NCBI GenBank assembly: GCA_963977425.1
Contig: CAXBOO010000004.1
Location: 310,001-374,000, forward strand
Direction: 5' to 3'
DNA length: 64,000 nt
From: CAXBOO01 sp963977425
GTDB lineage: Bacteria > Bacteroidota > Bacteroidia > Flavobacteriales_D > Luteibaculaceae
Part shown: piece by piece, positions 54,539-63,776 of the stretch
How positions within the stretch are numbered: the first letter of the stretch is position 1
Layout of the letters: each line of letters starts with the position of its first letter
The notes under the pieces: model-generated
Databases searched by the model: none
What the model was told of the DNA's origin: nothing
What the model saw: only the letters and a program-made list of their open reading frames with translations
Position numbers and translations under genes: made by a program

Positions 54539-55540
54539 TTATTTGAGGCCATAAACATTGATGGGGTCACGTTTTCCTTCAATATTAAGATTGCTGATCT
54601 CTAATACATTTTTTGGTTTCTCACTCATTTTGTTGTAAACAACCTCCGTCATAATGATGCCTTGTTTGAACTCTTTGCATCGATCCATAATTCTTGACGT
54701 AATGTTGAGTACATCGCCATTGTAAGCAATTTCTTTTTTCAAATCGCCCACTTTTGCAGTAATTACTTCTCCGTAATGTAAGCCAGCTTTAAATGTGGGT
54801 ACAGCACCAAAAGATTTCATGTAAAAATCACTTTTGCTTTCAATGATGTGCTTGAAATCGGTATATACTTTTAACGCTATTTCGGGTTCAAAGGTTTTCT
54901 TATCCTTCCAAGTAAGCATTATTTCATCGCCCATGTATTTATAAATGCTTGCGCCAGATTCGAAAACGGGTTTAGATAAGTCACGTAAGTATGCATTAAG
55001 CATAGAAAAATAAGTGTCGTCGCCAAGCGATTCTACAAGTTGGGTAGAATTGTTGATGTCCATAAACATGAAATATCGCCACTCTTTTTTAGGGTGTTGA
55101 TATCGACCTAATAAAAGATTATGAAAAACACCTACACCAACTATAGCTTCTAATTGAAGGTAAAAAAGAATGGTAATGCTTATTATAATGGACTGCGAAA
55201 GATTGAGTCCAAATGATTTGGTAGAAAAGTCGGTGATGTTTTCTTCAGGTAAAACCAAGAAATAGGTAAGGCGCATAAGTCCTAAACAAAGCGCAATGTT
55301 GGCTATGTATAGAACAACTCTGAAACCAACTATAAAGGTTGGGTTTTGGTTTTTAACACGTCTGAGTATATACATTTCAATAATGGCTGTAAGAAAGCCA
55401 AGAATGAAACCGTATACAGGAACACCGAAGTCGAAAGTGCGATCAACAACAATACTGCCTACAACTACAATGAGTAGTCCCAATATGCCTGCCGATAAAC
55501 AGCGTTTTATTAATCGATGCGAATAATTATTCAATGACAA
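54539..55540 (-). CDS. Membrane-bound class III nucleotide cyclase
   Basis: A 333-residue protein with five to six membrane helices in the first about 150 residues and a cytosolic cyclase catalytic domain after them. Catalytic features: first metal Asp in FMDINNSTQLVESLGDD, second metal Asp in YKYMGDEIMLTW, HYGEVITAKVG, and YNGDVLNITSRI with the Asn-Arg pair that stabilises the transition state. The Asp in NGDVLN favours ATP as substrate, so cAMP is the probable product. The start is TTG (55540, or TTG 55534); a TAG precedes the first directly, and there is no ATG before the membrane domain. No cAMP receptor gene is nearby. Confidence 0.87.
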   Translation of the reverse strand: MSLNNYSHRLIKRCLSAGILGLLIVVVGSIVVDRTFDFGVPVYGFILGFLTAIIEMYILRRVKNQNPTFIVGFRVVLYIANIALCLGLMRLTYFLVLPEENITDFSTKSFGLNLSQSIIISITILFYLQLEAIVGVGVFHNLLLGRYQHPKKEWRYFMFMDINNSTQLVESLGDDTYFSMLNAYLRDLSKPVFESGASIYKYMGDEIMLTWKDKKTFEPEIALKVYTDFKHIIESKSDFYMKSFGAVPTFKAGLHYGEVITAKVGDLKKEIAYNGDVLNITSRIMDRCKEFKQGIIMTEVVYNKMSEKPKNVLEISNLNIEGKRDPINVYGLK

Positions 55541-55562
55541 CTAAGGTTGGATTGCTCTAAAA

Positions 55563-55593
55563 TAAAAAAAGCCCCCGTTACCGAGGGCTTTCA
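55563..55593 (-). terminator. Terminator of the RND efflux operon
   Basis: Minus strand AAAGCCCTCG, tetraloop GTAA, CGGGGGCTTT plus T run. Ten pairs with one wobble, directly after the RND stop. It isolates the cyclase gene downstream. Confidence 0.92.
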
Positions 55594-55594
55594 A

Positions 55595-58500
55595 TCATTT
55601 TAAATTGAATCTATATTTTACCTTGTTGAGTATGAGGTACATAACAGGCACTATGACCAGTGTTAAGAATGTCGCGAAACTCAGACCGAAAATAATGGTC
55701 CAACTCATTGGTCCAAAGAACAGTACGTTGTCTCCACCTATGTAGAAATTAGGGTCTAAATCGGTGATAAGTCCAAAAAAGTCGATGTTGATACCCATTG
55801 CTAAAGGAATTAATCCCAATACGGTTGTTATGGCTGTAAGTAATACAGGACGTAATCTGGTTTTTCCGCCTTCTACAATGCTGTCTACAACTACAGACAT
55901 TGGCAAACGTTCGTCATCAGACAAGGCTAGTTCACGTCTTTTTCGTTCCATGATTAGGTTGGTGTAATCGATCAGTACAATGGCGTTGTTTACCACAATA
56001 CCTGCCAATGATATGATACCAATCATGGTCATGATGATAACAAAGTCCATTTGGAAAATAACCAACCCTAGGAGTACTCCAATTAGACTAAGGCCAACAG
56101 CCGTAACAATTACAGCCGGTGTTGAAGATGAGTTGAATTGGCTAACCAAGATTAAGAATATCAAGAAAATAGCTATCAACAATGCTTTAGAAAGGAAAGC
56201 CATTTCTTTGGCTTGTTCTTCTTGCTGACCAGTGAATTCGTAAGAATACCCTTGTGGAATTGCAGCATTGAAACCTTTCAAATGATTTTTGACTTGATCT
56301 ACTACTTCATTGGGGTTGTAACCTTCTAATACATTTGAAACAATGGTAATCAAACGGGTTTGATCTTTACGTTTTACAGCAGAGTAAGTACTTGATTGCT
56401 TCGGTTCTTCGATCAAAGACGAAATTGGAATTTGAGCAATTTTACCGGTTGCTGCGTCGCGGAATGTGATTTTTTGATTCAACAATGATTGCAAATCATA
56501 TCGGTACTCAGTTCCATAACGTAAGTTGATGGCATAATCATCTTCGCCTTCTTTAAAGGTGCTAATTTCTTTTCCGAAAAGAGCTGTTCGTATTTGATCG
56601 GCAACCTGATAGGTAGATAGATTGAACGCTCTAACTTTTTCTCTATCGATGATGATAGGAAGTTCTGGTTTTCCTATTTCAACATCGAGTTTCAACTCTT
56701 CTACTCCAGGAATAGCGGCTCGGTTGATGAAGGTTTTTATTTCACCTGCTAGCTGAACAATTTCTTCGTAGTCTTTTCCTTGAATTTCAATGTTGATTGG
56801 AGGTTCGGTTGGAGGTCCAGCTGAGTTTTTAGCTACTGTAATTTGAACATCTGCCGGGAATCTGTCTTTAAGATTTTCTCTTATTTCTTCTAAAACAGAC
56901 GTACTCAATATGCCGTGACGTAACTTGAATTCCACAAAAGATACTGTTATACGCCCTTTGTTTGGAGTTGTTCCCATTGCAGGCCCTTCGTTAGGATCTT
57001 TTGCTCCTTGACCAACCTGTGCTATAACCGAGTTTACAATCTTGTTGCTGGTATGCTCTACACCATCAATTTCAGTTGTATAGTTGTATCGATTTACAAC
57101 TTCAAGCACTCTTTCTTCGGCTTGCTTGGTGTACATGTTGGTTTTTTCAATATCGGTTCCAATTGGAGTGGATATGAAAACATTCACATAATTGGGTTCG
57201 TTTTCAGGAAAGAACAAAACCTGAGGCGTAAACAAGCCGAGTAAAAGGAAAGAGAACAAAAGCAATAATATAGTCCCACCAAAAAGTTTGCGTGGATTTT
57301 TTCCTTTAAGTGCTTTTACTAAAAAGTTGTTGTATTTATTCTCTAGTACAGGAAGGAATTTCTCCTGAAAATTTTTGGCTCCTGGTTTGAAAGCAAAGAT
57401 GTTTAGTAGCGTTATGATGCCGGGAAACATGAAAATATTTGCTACGATATGTATGCCTGCGAAATTCAATACAACGCCAATTATTAGAGCAGCTAGAGCG
57501 AAACGAACAATAACTTTTCTGTTTTTGTCTTTTTCCTCGAGTTTCATGTAAGCTGCTGTCAATACTGGATTAATAACCAAAGCAACAAATAGCGACGATC
57601 CTAAAACAATGATAAGAGTAAAGGGGAGGAATTTCATGAATTGCCCAATCATACCTGGCCAAACAGCTAGCGGGAAAAATACAGCTAGTGTAGTAGCAGT
57701 AGATGCTATAATAGGTACGGCTACTTCACCAACACCTTTTTTAGCGGCTTCGGTAGCATTGTAGCCTTCTTGCATCAAACGGTAAATGTTTTCTACTACC
57801 ACAATTCCATTGTCCACCAACATACCTAAAGCCAAAACCAAGGCGAAAAGTACCATTACGTTCAAGGTAAATCCTAAGGCACTTAGAATACTGAATGCCA
57901 TGAACATGCTCAAAGGAATTGCTACACCAACAAATAAGGCGTTTCTTAAACCAAGGAAGAAAAGCAATACCAATACCACTAAAATAATACCGAAGATGAT
58001 GCTGTTCTCTAGGTTAGAAACCTGATCTCTTGTGGCAATTGACTGATCGTTTGTAATGGTGATTTCTAAATTTTTAGGAAGGTAATTTTCCTTTGCTTCA
58101 AGAACAATTTCGTTGATTTTGTCTGACGCATCAAGTAAGTTTTTACCTGAACGTTTTACAATATCCAACATCACTACGGGCTTGGTGTATTCACGTGCAT
58201 AACTCTCTGTTTCTTTGTCACCGAAACGGACAGTTGCTATGTCTTTTAGGTAAACCAAATTGCCTTTTTCTCGCTTAACAATGATGTCGGCAACTTCATC
58301 AGCCGATTTGAATTCACCTTCAACACGAATGGTTCTTCTGAAATCGTCAACCAAAAGCTCACCACCTGACATGGTAATGTTTTCTCGCATGATGGCATTT
58401 TCAATATCACCAAGGCTTATTTCCATTGCCTGTGCAAGGTTTGGATTCAAGGCAATTTCTAACTCTTTTTCCTGAACACCGCGTATTTCAACTTTGTTTA

Positions 58501-59041
58501 TTTCGGGTAAGTTTTCTATTTCATCTTCCAACAATTCACCGTATTCCTTAAGCTGGTCTATGCTGTAGTTTCCGCTCAAATTGATGTTCATGATTGGGAA
58601 CTCCGAAAAATTCATTTCAAATACGTTCGGATCGGCAGGTAAATCTGTTGGGAAATCTTTATCAGACTTTGCCTTATCTACGGCATCTTTTACTTTTTGC
58701 AAAGCTTTGCTCGATTCTACATCAAAATCAAACTCTGCAATGATAGTAGAATAGCCTTGTATGGAAGTAGAGTTCAATTTATCCAAACCTTCTATCGTTG
58801 AAATCTCTTTCTCTAAAAGTCTGGTTATTTGATCTTCAATAACTTTTGGTGAGTTACCTGGATAAGGTGTTCCTACATAAATAGTAGGTATAGATACCTC
58901 AGGAAAATTTTCCTTTGGAAGGTTTTTATACGATACCAATCCGGCTAGGAAAATAATGAAAGCCAGTATAAAAACGGTACGTCGATTGTTGATCGAGAGA
59001 GTGGATAATCCAAACTCTTTGTGTGTTTTGAATTCGTTCAT
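55595..59041 (-). CDS. RND efflux pump, inner-membrane permease (HAE1 family)
   Basis: An 1148-residue proton-driven exporter. N-terminal start (LSTLSINNRRTVFILAFIIFLAG), first porter domain (TSIQGYSTIIAEFDFDVE), the membrane proton-relay helix with two Asp in ALVLALGMLVDNGIVVVENI, and a second repeat with GIVVNNAIVLIDYTN. It is longer than typical pumps of about 1050 residues because of an extra hydrophobic hairpin of about 55 residues between the two halves (VRFALAALIIGVVLNFAG...IITLLNIFAF) and an enlarged loop near the C-terminus (DFFGLITDLDPNFYIGGDN). Last gene of tetR-tolC-MFP-RND, 12 bases after the adaptor gene. Confidence 0.96.
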   Translation of the reverse strand: MNEFKTHKEFGLSTLSINNRRTVFILAFIIFLAGLVSYKNLPKENFPEVSIPTIYVGTPYPGNSPKVIEDQITRLLEKEISTIEGLDKLNSTSIQGYSTIIAEFDFDVESSKALQKVKDAVDKAKSDKDFPTDLPADPNVFEMNFSEFPIMNINLSGNYSIDQLKEYGELLEDEIENLPEINKVEIRGVQEKELEIALNPNLAQAMEISLGDIENAIMRENITMSGGELLVDDFRRTIRVEGEFKSADEVADIIVKREKGNLVYLKDIATVRFGDKETESYAREYTKPVVMLDIVKRSGKNLLDASDKINEIVLEAKENYLPKNLEITITNDQSIATRDQVSNLENSIIFGIILVVLVLLFFLGLRNALFVGVAIPLSMFMAFSILSALGFTLNVMVLFALVLALGMLVDNGIVVVENIYRLMQEGYNATEAAKKGVGEVAVPIIASTATTLAVFFPLAVWPGMIGQFMKFLPFTLIIVLGSSLFVALVINPVLTAAYMKLEEKDKNRKVIVRFALAALIIGVVLNFAGIHIVANIFMFPGIITLLNIFAFKPGAKNFQEKFLPVLENKYNNFLVKALKGKNPRKLFGGTILLLLFSFLLLGLFTPQVLFFPENEPNYVNVFISTPIGTDIEKTNMYTKQAEERVLEVVNRYNYTTEIDGVEHTSNKIVNSVIAQVGQGAKDPNEGPAMGTTPNKGRITVSFVEFKLRHGILSTSVLEEIRENLKDRFPADVQITVAKNSAGPPTEPPINIEIQGKDYEEIVQLAGEIKTFINRAAIPGVEELKLDVEIGKPELPIIIDREKVRAFNLSTYQVADQIRTALFGKEISTFKEGEDDYAINLRYGTEYRYDLQSLLNQKITFRDAATGKIAQIPISSLIEEPKQSSTYSAVKRKDQTRLITIVSNVLEGYNPNEVVDQVKNHLKGFNAAIPQGYSYEFTGQQEEQAKEMAFLSKALLIAIFLIFLILVSQFNSSSTPAVIVTAVGLSLIGVLLGLVIFQMDFVIIMTMIGIISLAGIVVNNAIVLIDYTNLIMERKRRELALSDDERLPMSVVVDSIVEGGKTRLRPVLLTAITTVLGLIPLAMGINIDFFGLITDLDPNFYIGGDNVLFFGPMSWTIIFGLSFATFLTLVIVPVMYLILNKVKYRFNLK

Positions 59042-59053
59042 TTTGTAGGCTTA

Positions 59054-60214
59054 TTATTTCATTACAGATATTACATCACCAGGGTTTACACTTTTAGCAC
59101 CTTCGGTAATCAATGTTTCAGTTCCAGTTAATCCTGACGTAATTTCTGTAATGCCTTCGAAGCTTTTTCCTAAAGTGATGGACTTACGATCTACCTTCTG
59201 AATATCGCCTGCTTGTTTTACGGTGTATACATAAAATTCACCATTCAAATCTTCTAAGATGGCTTTGTTTGGCACAATTACAGCGTTGGTATTAACGTAG
59301 TCGCGAATGGCCATATCGGCTACCATGTTTGGCAGTAAATTTCCTGATCGGTTATTAACTTTAGACGAAACTTTGAAAGTTCTATTGGCTGGGTTAATGT
59401 AGCTACCGATGTAGTCTAGTTTCATCTCCATTGGTTCAGTACTTTGTGGTGTTGTAACCAAAAGTTTAGAGCCTTTCTTGATGGCGCCAACGTAGCGTTC
59501 AGAAATTTCCGATTCGATTTTTACCACACGACTATTGATTAAGCGAATTACAGGCATTCCTGGCGAAAGCGATTCACCGATTTTTGGTGTGATAGCATCT
59601 ACTGTTCCTGCAAATGGAGCTCGTATGGTGCTTTTTTCTTTTTGAGATTTCAGCGTAGCTAATTGTGTCTCTAAACTTTCTTTTCTGTTTTTGGCTTGCA
59701 AAAACTCTATCTCAGAACCGATATTTTGTTTCCATAGTTTTTCTTGTTTCTCGAAAATGACTTTTGCCAAATCGTATCCTGTTTCCAACTCTTTCATAGA
59801 GTTGTTAAGAATATCGGTGTCGAGTGAGATAAGAATTTGGCCAGCATTTACATATGCTCCTTCTGCAACATGTATCTGTCTTACCGATCCAGAACTTTCA
59901 GCATTCAGCATGATGCTTTTGTCTGCCGTTACATTTCCTTGAATCTTGATGTAATGCTCAAATGTATCTGGTTGAAGCGTAACTGTTTTTACTTGGAAAA
60001 CTTTGGTAAGGCCTAATGATTCTTTTTTAGCGGTGATGTTGGCTTCTAAGGCAAGTATTTTTGTGCTTAATTCTGACGCCACACTTCTTAAACTATCGCG
60101 AGTTTGTTCGAGACTGGTTAAATCGGCATTACTTGTGTCGCCTTCAGTAGATGTGCAGGCGGTGAAAAAACTAATGCTTACTATTCCTATGGATGCTATG
60201 ATGTAATTTCTCAT
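59054..60214 (-). CDS. RND efflux periplasmic adaptor, lipoprotein
   Basis: A 386-residue membrane-fusion protein. Lipoprotein signal MRNYIIASIGIVSISFFTAC (lipobox FTAC), a short coiled-coil segment, lipoyl-like halves (LNAESSGSVRQIHVAEGAYV and STIRAPFAGTVDAITPKIGE), helical hairpin, beta-barrel and C-terminal membrane-proximal domain. It joins the RND permease to TolC. Lies 13 bases after tolC and 12 before the permease gene. Confidence 0.95.
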   Translation of the reverse strand: MRNYIIASIGIVSISFFTACTSTEGDTSNADLTSLEQTRDSLRSVASELSTKILALEANITAKKESLGLTKVFQVKTVTLQPDTFEHYIKIQGNVTADKSIMLNAESSGSVRQIHVAEGAYVNAGQILISLDTDILNNSMKELETGYDLAKVIFEKQEKLWKQNIGSEIEFLQAKNRKESLETQLATLKSQKEKSTIRAPFAGTVDAITPKIGESLSPGMPVIRLINSRVVKIESEISERYVGAIKKGSKLLVTTPQSTEPMEMKLDYIGSYINPANRTFKVSSKVNNRSGNLLPNMVADMAIRDYVNTNAVIVPNKAILEDLNGEFYVYTVKQAGDIQKVDRKSITLGKSFEGITEITSGLTGTETLITEGAKSVNPGDVISVMK

Positions 60215-60227
60215 GGATTTGACGCTA

Positions 60228-61544
60228 TTAAAATTGGTTGGTAACTTGTTTTAGTTTGGCGATTGACTGTAAATAATTGAGTGTAGCTTGTGTGTATGTG
60301 TTTTGTGCATCTAAAAATTGGCTTTCGCTTTGCGATACTTCAAAACTGCTAGCCATACCTTCTTCAAATTTTATGAGTGTTTTTTTCTGAATGCGTTTTG
60401 CTAATTCTAAATTGGCTTCTTGGTTTTTGAAATTATTGAAGTTGTAAATCAAATTAGCTTCAGCGTTTTTGTAATCCAAAATCAAACCTTCTCGTACTTG
60501 TAATGTTGTAATCTTCGATTTGAATTCTTCAATCTTTGCTTGTTTGATTTTGTAGTGTTTGTTCAAACTGCTAAAAATCGGAATCTTGATATTGATACCA
60601 AAAAGCGTAGATGGATAATATTCAGCTTCCGAACCAAAGAAGTTGAATTCATTGGCAAACGATTGTTGTTGGTGTGTGAAAAAACCATTCAAACTAGGTA
60701 GATACTGTGCTTGTAATGCTTTTCTATTTAAGTTTTGTAAGGTGATATTGTGCGCAGCTAATTGAAAATCTACCGTGTTCTTTAGGTTGACATCATTTTG
60801 CGTTACGGGCAAACTTTTCGTGTAATTGTCTAGTGGGTCGGTTAAAATTATTTCTTGATCTTGTTTAATACCCATTCTGAATTTTAACAACATTATTGCA
60901 ATGTTCATTTGCACGGTTGTGTATTCAACATTGGCTTTTAAGTTGTTGTAATTAATGTCCATCTGATCGGCATCAGTTTCAGAGGCAAAGCCTTCTTCGT
61001 ACATCGCTCTACGATCTTGTTTTAGCTTTTTAAAAACATCTAAGCTTTCTTTCAAAATGTCGTTGCTTCGGCTTGCCACTAAGGCCATGAAGTATGCGTC
61101 AGCCACTTCTTTTTTTACATCGTTGACGCTCTTTTCTTTTTGAAGTTCAAAAAACTTGGTAACCTGTTGTGCAGCTTTTAAACCCACTAAATAAGATCCG
61201 TCGAAGATCAATTGTGTTGCGGTTATATCGGCCGATAAATTTTGTTTTGTACCGAAAACAACTGACTCAAATTCACCTTCATTGCCACCAAAAAACTCAG
61301 CTGGTACAATTTGAACTGGCTGTTTGATGAAGTTTTGATACGAACCATTGGCATTGATTTGTGGTAAACCACTACCAATAGTTTCGTTAACCTTAGCTTT
61401 TGCAGAAAGTACTTCTTGTTCTGAAAGTTGGGTTTTATACGAATGTATTGCAGCATATTCCATTGCTTGTTGCAATGAAAAACTTTGTTGGGCGACTCCT
61501 ACGCTCCCTATTATTAAGGAGGCTACTAATAGTATGCTTCGCAT
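60228..61544 (-). CDS. TolC-family outer-membrane channel of the RND operon
   Basis: A 438-residue OEP-family protein with signal peptide (SILLVASLIIGSVGVAQ) and the typical opening FSLQQAMEYAAIHSYKTQLS. The second repeat has STLFGINIKIPIFSSLNKHY. Forms the exit duct for the pump encoded downstream. Its ATG shares one base with the stop of the tetR gene (TAATG), so regulator and channel are translationally coupled. Confidence 0.94.
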   Translation of the reverse strand: MRSILLVASLIIGSVGVAQQSFSLQQAMEYAAIHSYKTQLSEQEVLSAKAKVNETIGSGLPQINANGSYQNFIKQPVQIVPAEFFGGNEGEFESVVFGTKQNLSADITATQLIFDGSYLVGLKAAQQVTKFFELQKEKSVNDVKKEVADAYFMALVASRSNDILKESLDVFKKLKQDRRAMYEEGFASETDADQMDINYNNLKANVEYTTVQMNIAIMLLKFRMGIKQDQEIILTDPLDNYTKSLPVTQNDVNLKNTVDFQLAAHNITLQNLNRKALQAQYLPSLNGFFTHQQQSFANEFNFFGSEAEYYPSTLFGINIKIPIFSSLNKHYKIKQAKIEEFKSKITTLQVREGLILDYKNAEANLIYNFNNFKNQEANLELAKRIQKKTLIKFEEGMASSFEVSQSESQFLDAQNTYTQATLNYLQSIAKLKQVTNQF

Positions 61545-62152
61545 TAGTTGATGTGGTTTATGGTTTTTGATAAATGGGTAATTCCTTTTTCTGAGGCAAT
61601 GCCTCTAACATGATATCTTAGGAACTCTATGTAGGCTTCCTTAAAAGACATCTCATTGTTGAGCTTGTATTTAAATTGATTGAGCATGATGCTGTCTACA
61701 ACCGTAAAGTATAAATTTAGTATCAAACTTTTGTTCAAATTCTCTCTGTATAATCCCTGTTCAATGCCTTTTTCTAGGTTAACTAGCAGTATGTTATAAA
61801 TTACTTTGCTCTTGAATTCGTCAATAATAGCAAGGCTCTCAGGATGAAATTTTTCTAAATCGTACATTACACTAGGATGAAAATTATTCATCTGTGTTAG
61901 TACATGTTTGGTTATGGTTGTTAACTGATCAATTGCATTTTCAGTAGGCGAAGCTTTGTCTTGTATAAAACAAGTCGTGTCGTTGATGAAATGGTTGATG
62001 CACTGGGAAACCAAATCGCCTTTGTCTTTCACCATTGTGTACAATGTTTTCTTCGAAATCCTCAGTTTTCTAGCAACATCGTCCATCGTAAGGCTTTTTA
62101 TGCCGTACTGCATAAACAGTTCGTAAACCAAAATGAGTTTGTCGGAATCCAT
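61544..62152 (-). CDS. TetR/AcrR-family repressor of the efflux operon
   Basis: A 202-residue regulator. The N-terminal helix-turn-helix reads SLTMDDVARKLRISKKTLYT followed by MVKDKGDLV; the rest is helical and would bind the inducer. As first gene of the operon it most likely represses itself and the pump genes. I use ATG 62152 (MDSDKLILVYELF); a GTG at 62161 would add three residues but crowds the -7 box. The 160-base gap to asnS should hold its operator. Confidence 0.93.
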   Translation of the reverse strand: MDSDKLILVYELFMQYGIKSLTMDDVARKLRISKKTLYTMVKDKGDLVSQCINHFINDTTCFIQDKASPTENAIDQLTTITKHVLTQMNNFHPSVMYDLEKFHPESLAIIDEFKSKVIYNILLVNLEKGIEQGLYRENLNKSLILNLYFTVVDSIMLNQFKYKLNNEMSFKEAYIEFLRYHVRGIASEKGITHLSKTINHIN

Positions 62153-62165
62153 GTTTTTCACAGTG

Positions 62166-62173
62166 CAAAAGTA
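62166..62173 (-). promoter_or_regulatory. -7 box of the tetR-efflux operon
   Basis: TACTTTTG on the minus strand matches TAnnTTTG, 13 bases before the ATG at 62152. A repressor bound here would block the whole operon; I did not find a clear palindromic operator by eye. Confidence 0.5.
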
Positions 62174-62312
62174 ATGTATTTTTCCATCGGAAACGTTTTC
62201 TGTGTTTAAAGTTTCCTGAGTTTACATTTTGTTAACGACGAGAAGTTTCTCAATAGCGATTGCTGTATGCATATAAAAGCTTTTTTTTGCACTCATATAT
62301 AAGACCAGTAGC

Positions 62313-63752
62313 ATGTTATTTGGAAGTATAAAAAGTTTATTGAACAGTTCAGAAGCCAAAGCAGAAGTTCACGTTCAAGGATGGGTAAGAACAAAAAGAG
62401 GCAGTAAAAACGTATCGTTTATTAGTTTGAATGATGGCTCTTGCATAGAAAATATTCAAGTAGTAGCCGAAGCTGATAGCTTTAGTGAAGCATTATTGGC
62501 CGATGTAAATACAGGTGCATGCTTAAAAGTAAGCGGCGAATTGGTAGCTTCTCAAGGTTCTGGTCAAGCATACGAAATAGCAGCTAAAAGCATAGAGGTA
62601 TTAGGTAAAGCTGATCCTACAGAATACCCTTTGCAACCAAAAAAACACAGTCTAGAATTTTTGCGCGAAAAAGCTCACTTGCGTTTCCGTACATCAACTT
62701 TTTCTGCGGTATTCCGTATACGTCATGCGGTAAGTTTTGCAATTCACAACTACTTCAATAACAACGGTTTTTATTCATTGCACACGCCAATTATTACGGG
62801 TAGTGATGCTGAAGGAGCTGGCGAAATGTTTGCCGTAAGTACTTTGGATAGAAAAAATCCTCCATTAACAGAAGATGGAGATATTGATTTCAAAGAAGAT
62901 TTTTTTGGGAAGGAAACCAATCTTACTGTATCCGGTCAACTAGAAGCAGAATTGGGAGCGACAGGTTTAGGTAAGGTTTACACTTTTGGACCAACTTTCC
63001 GTGCCGAAAATTCAAATACTACGCGTCACTTAGCTGAATTCTGGATGATTGAGCCAGAAGTAGCTTTTGCAGACATAAACGATAACCAAGATTTAGCTGA
63101 AGAGTTTATGCAGTACGTAATCAAATATGTATTGGATAACTGCAAAAGCGATTTGGAGTTTTTGGATAAAAGACAAGCCGATGAGGATAAAGTAAAACCT
63201 CAAGCAGAACGTCAACCAATGGGATTGATTGAAAAACTAGAGTTTGTAGTCAACAATCCTTTTGAGCGTATTACTTATACAGAGGCTATTGATATATTAT
63301 TGAATTCTAAACCTCATAAAAAGAAGAAATTCCAATACGAGGTTTCTTGGGGTATAGATCTATCTAGTGAACACGAGCGTTATTTAGTAGAAAAACATTT
63401 TGCTAAACCTGTTATCATTCGCGATTATCCAAGCGGGATTAAAGCATTTTATATGCGCAAAAACGACGACGACAAAACCGTTGCCGCTATGGATGTATTG
63501 TTTCCAGGTATAGGCGAAATCATTGGTGGATCTCAGCGTGAAGAGCGTTTGGATGTGCTTAAAAGTAAAATTGCCGATTTCAATATTCCAGAAGAGCACG
63601 TTTGGTGGTATTTGGAAACACGCCAATTTGGTACTTGTCCACACGCAGGTTTTGGTCTTGGTCTTGAGCGTCTTATCTTGTTCGTTACAGGTATGACCAA
63701 CATTCGCGACGTAATACCTTTCCCTCGCGCGCCAAAGACAGCCGAATTTTAG
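62313..63752 (+). CDS. asnS: Asparaginyl-tRNA synthetase
   Basis: Class II synthetase charging tRNA-Asn; 479 residues. N-terminal OB-fold anticodon domain (VHVQGWVRTKRGSKNVSFIS), motif 2 (FGPTFRAENSNTTRHLAEFW) and motif 3 (HAGFGLGLERLILFVTGM). EAEGAGEMF-type (here DAEGAGEMF) and LTVSGQLEAEL mark AsnRS over AspRS. It ends IRDVIPFPRAPKTAEF. rpoN follows after 24 bases, a gene order common in Flavobacteriia. Confidence 0.98.
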   Translation: MLFGSIKSLLNSSEAKAEVHVQGWVRTKRGSKNVSFISLNDGSCIENIQVVAEADSFSEALLADVNTGACLKVSGELVASQGSGQAYEIAAKSIEVLGKADPTEYPLQPKKHSLEFLREKAHLRFRTSTFSAVFRIRHAVSFAIHNYFNNNGFYSLHTPIITGSDAEGAGEMFAVSTLDRKNPPLTEDGDIDFKEDFFGKETNLTVSGQLEAELGATGLGKVYTFGPTFRAENSNTTRHLAEFWMIEPEVAFADINDNQDLAEEFMQYVIKYVLDNCKSDLEFLDKRQADEDKVKPQAERQPMGLIEKLEFVVNNPFERITYTEAIDILLNSKPHKKKKFQYEVSWGIDLSSEHERYLVEKHFAKPVIIRDYPSGIKAFYMRKNDDDKTVAAMDVLFPGIGEIIGGSQREERLDVLKSKIADFNIPEEHVWWYLETRQFGTCPHAGFGLGLERLILFVTGMTNIRDVIPFPRAPKTAEF

Positions 63753-63776
63753 TATTTTAAAAGCGAAATATCGGCC

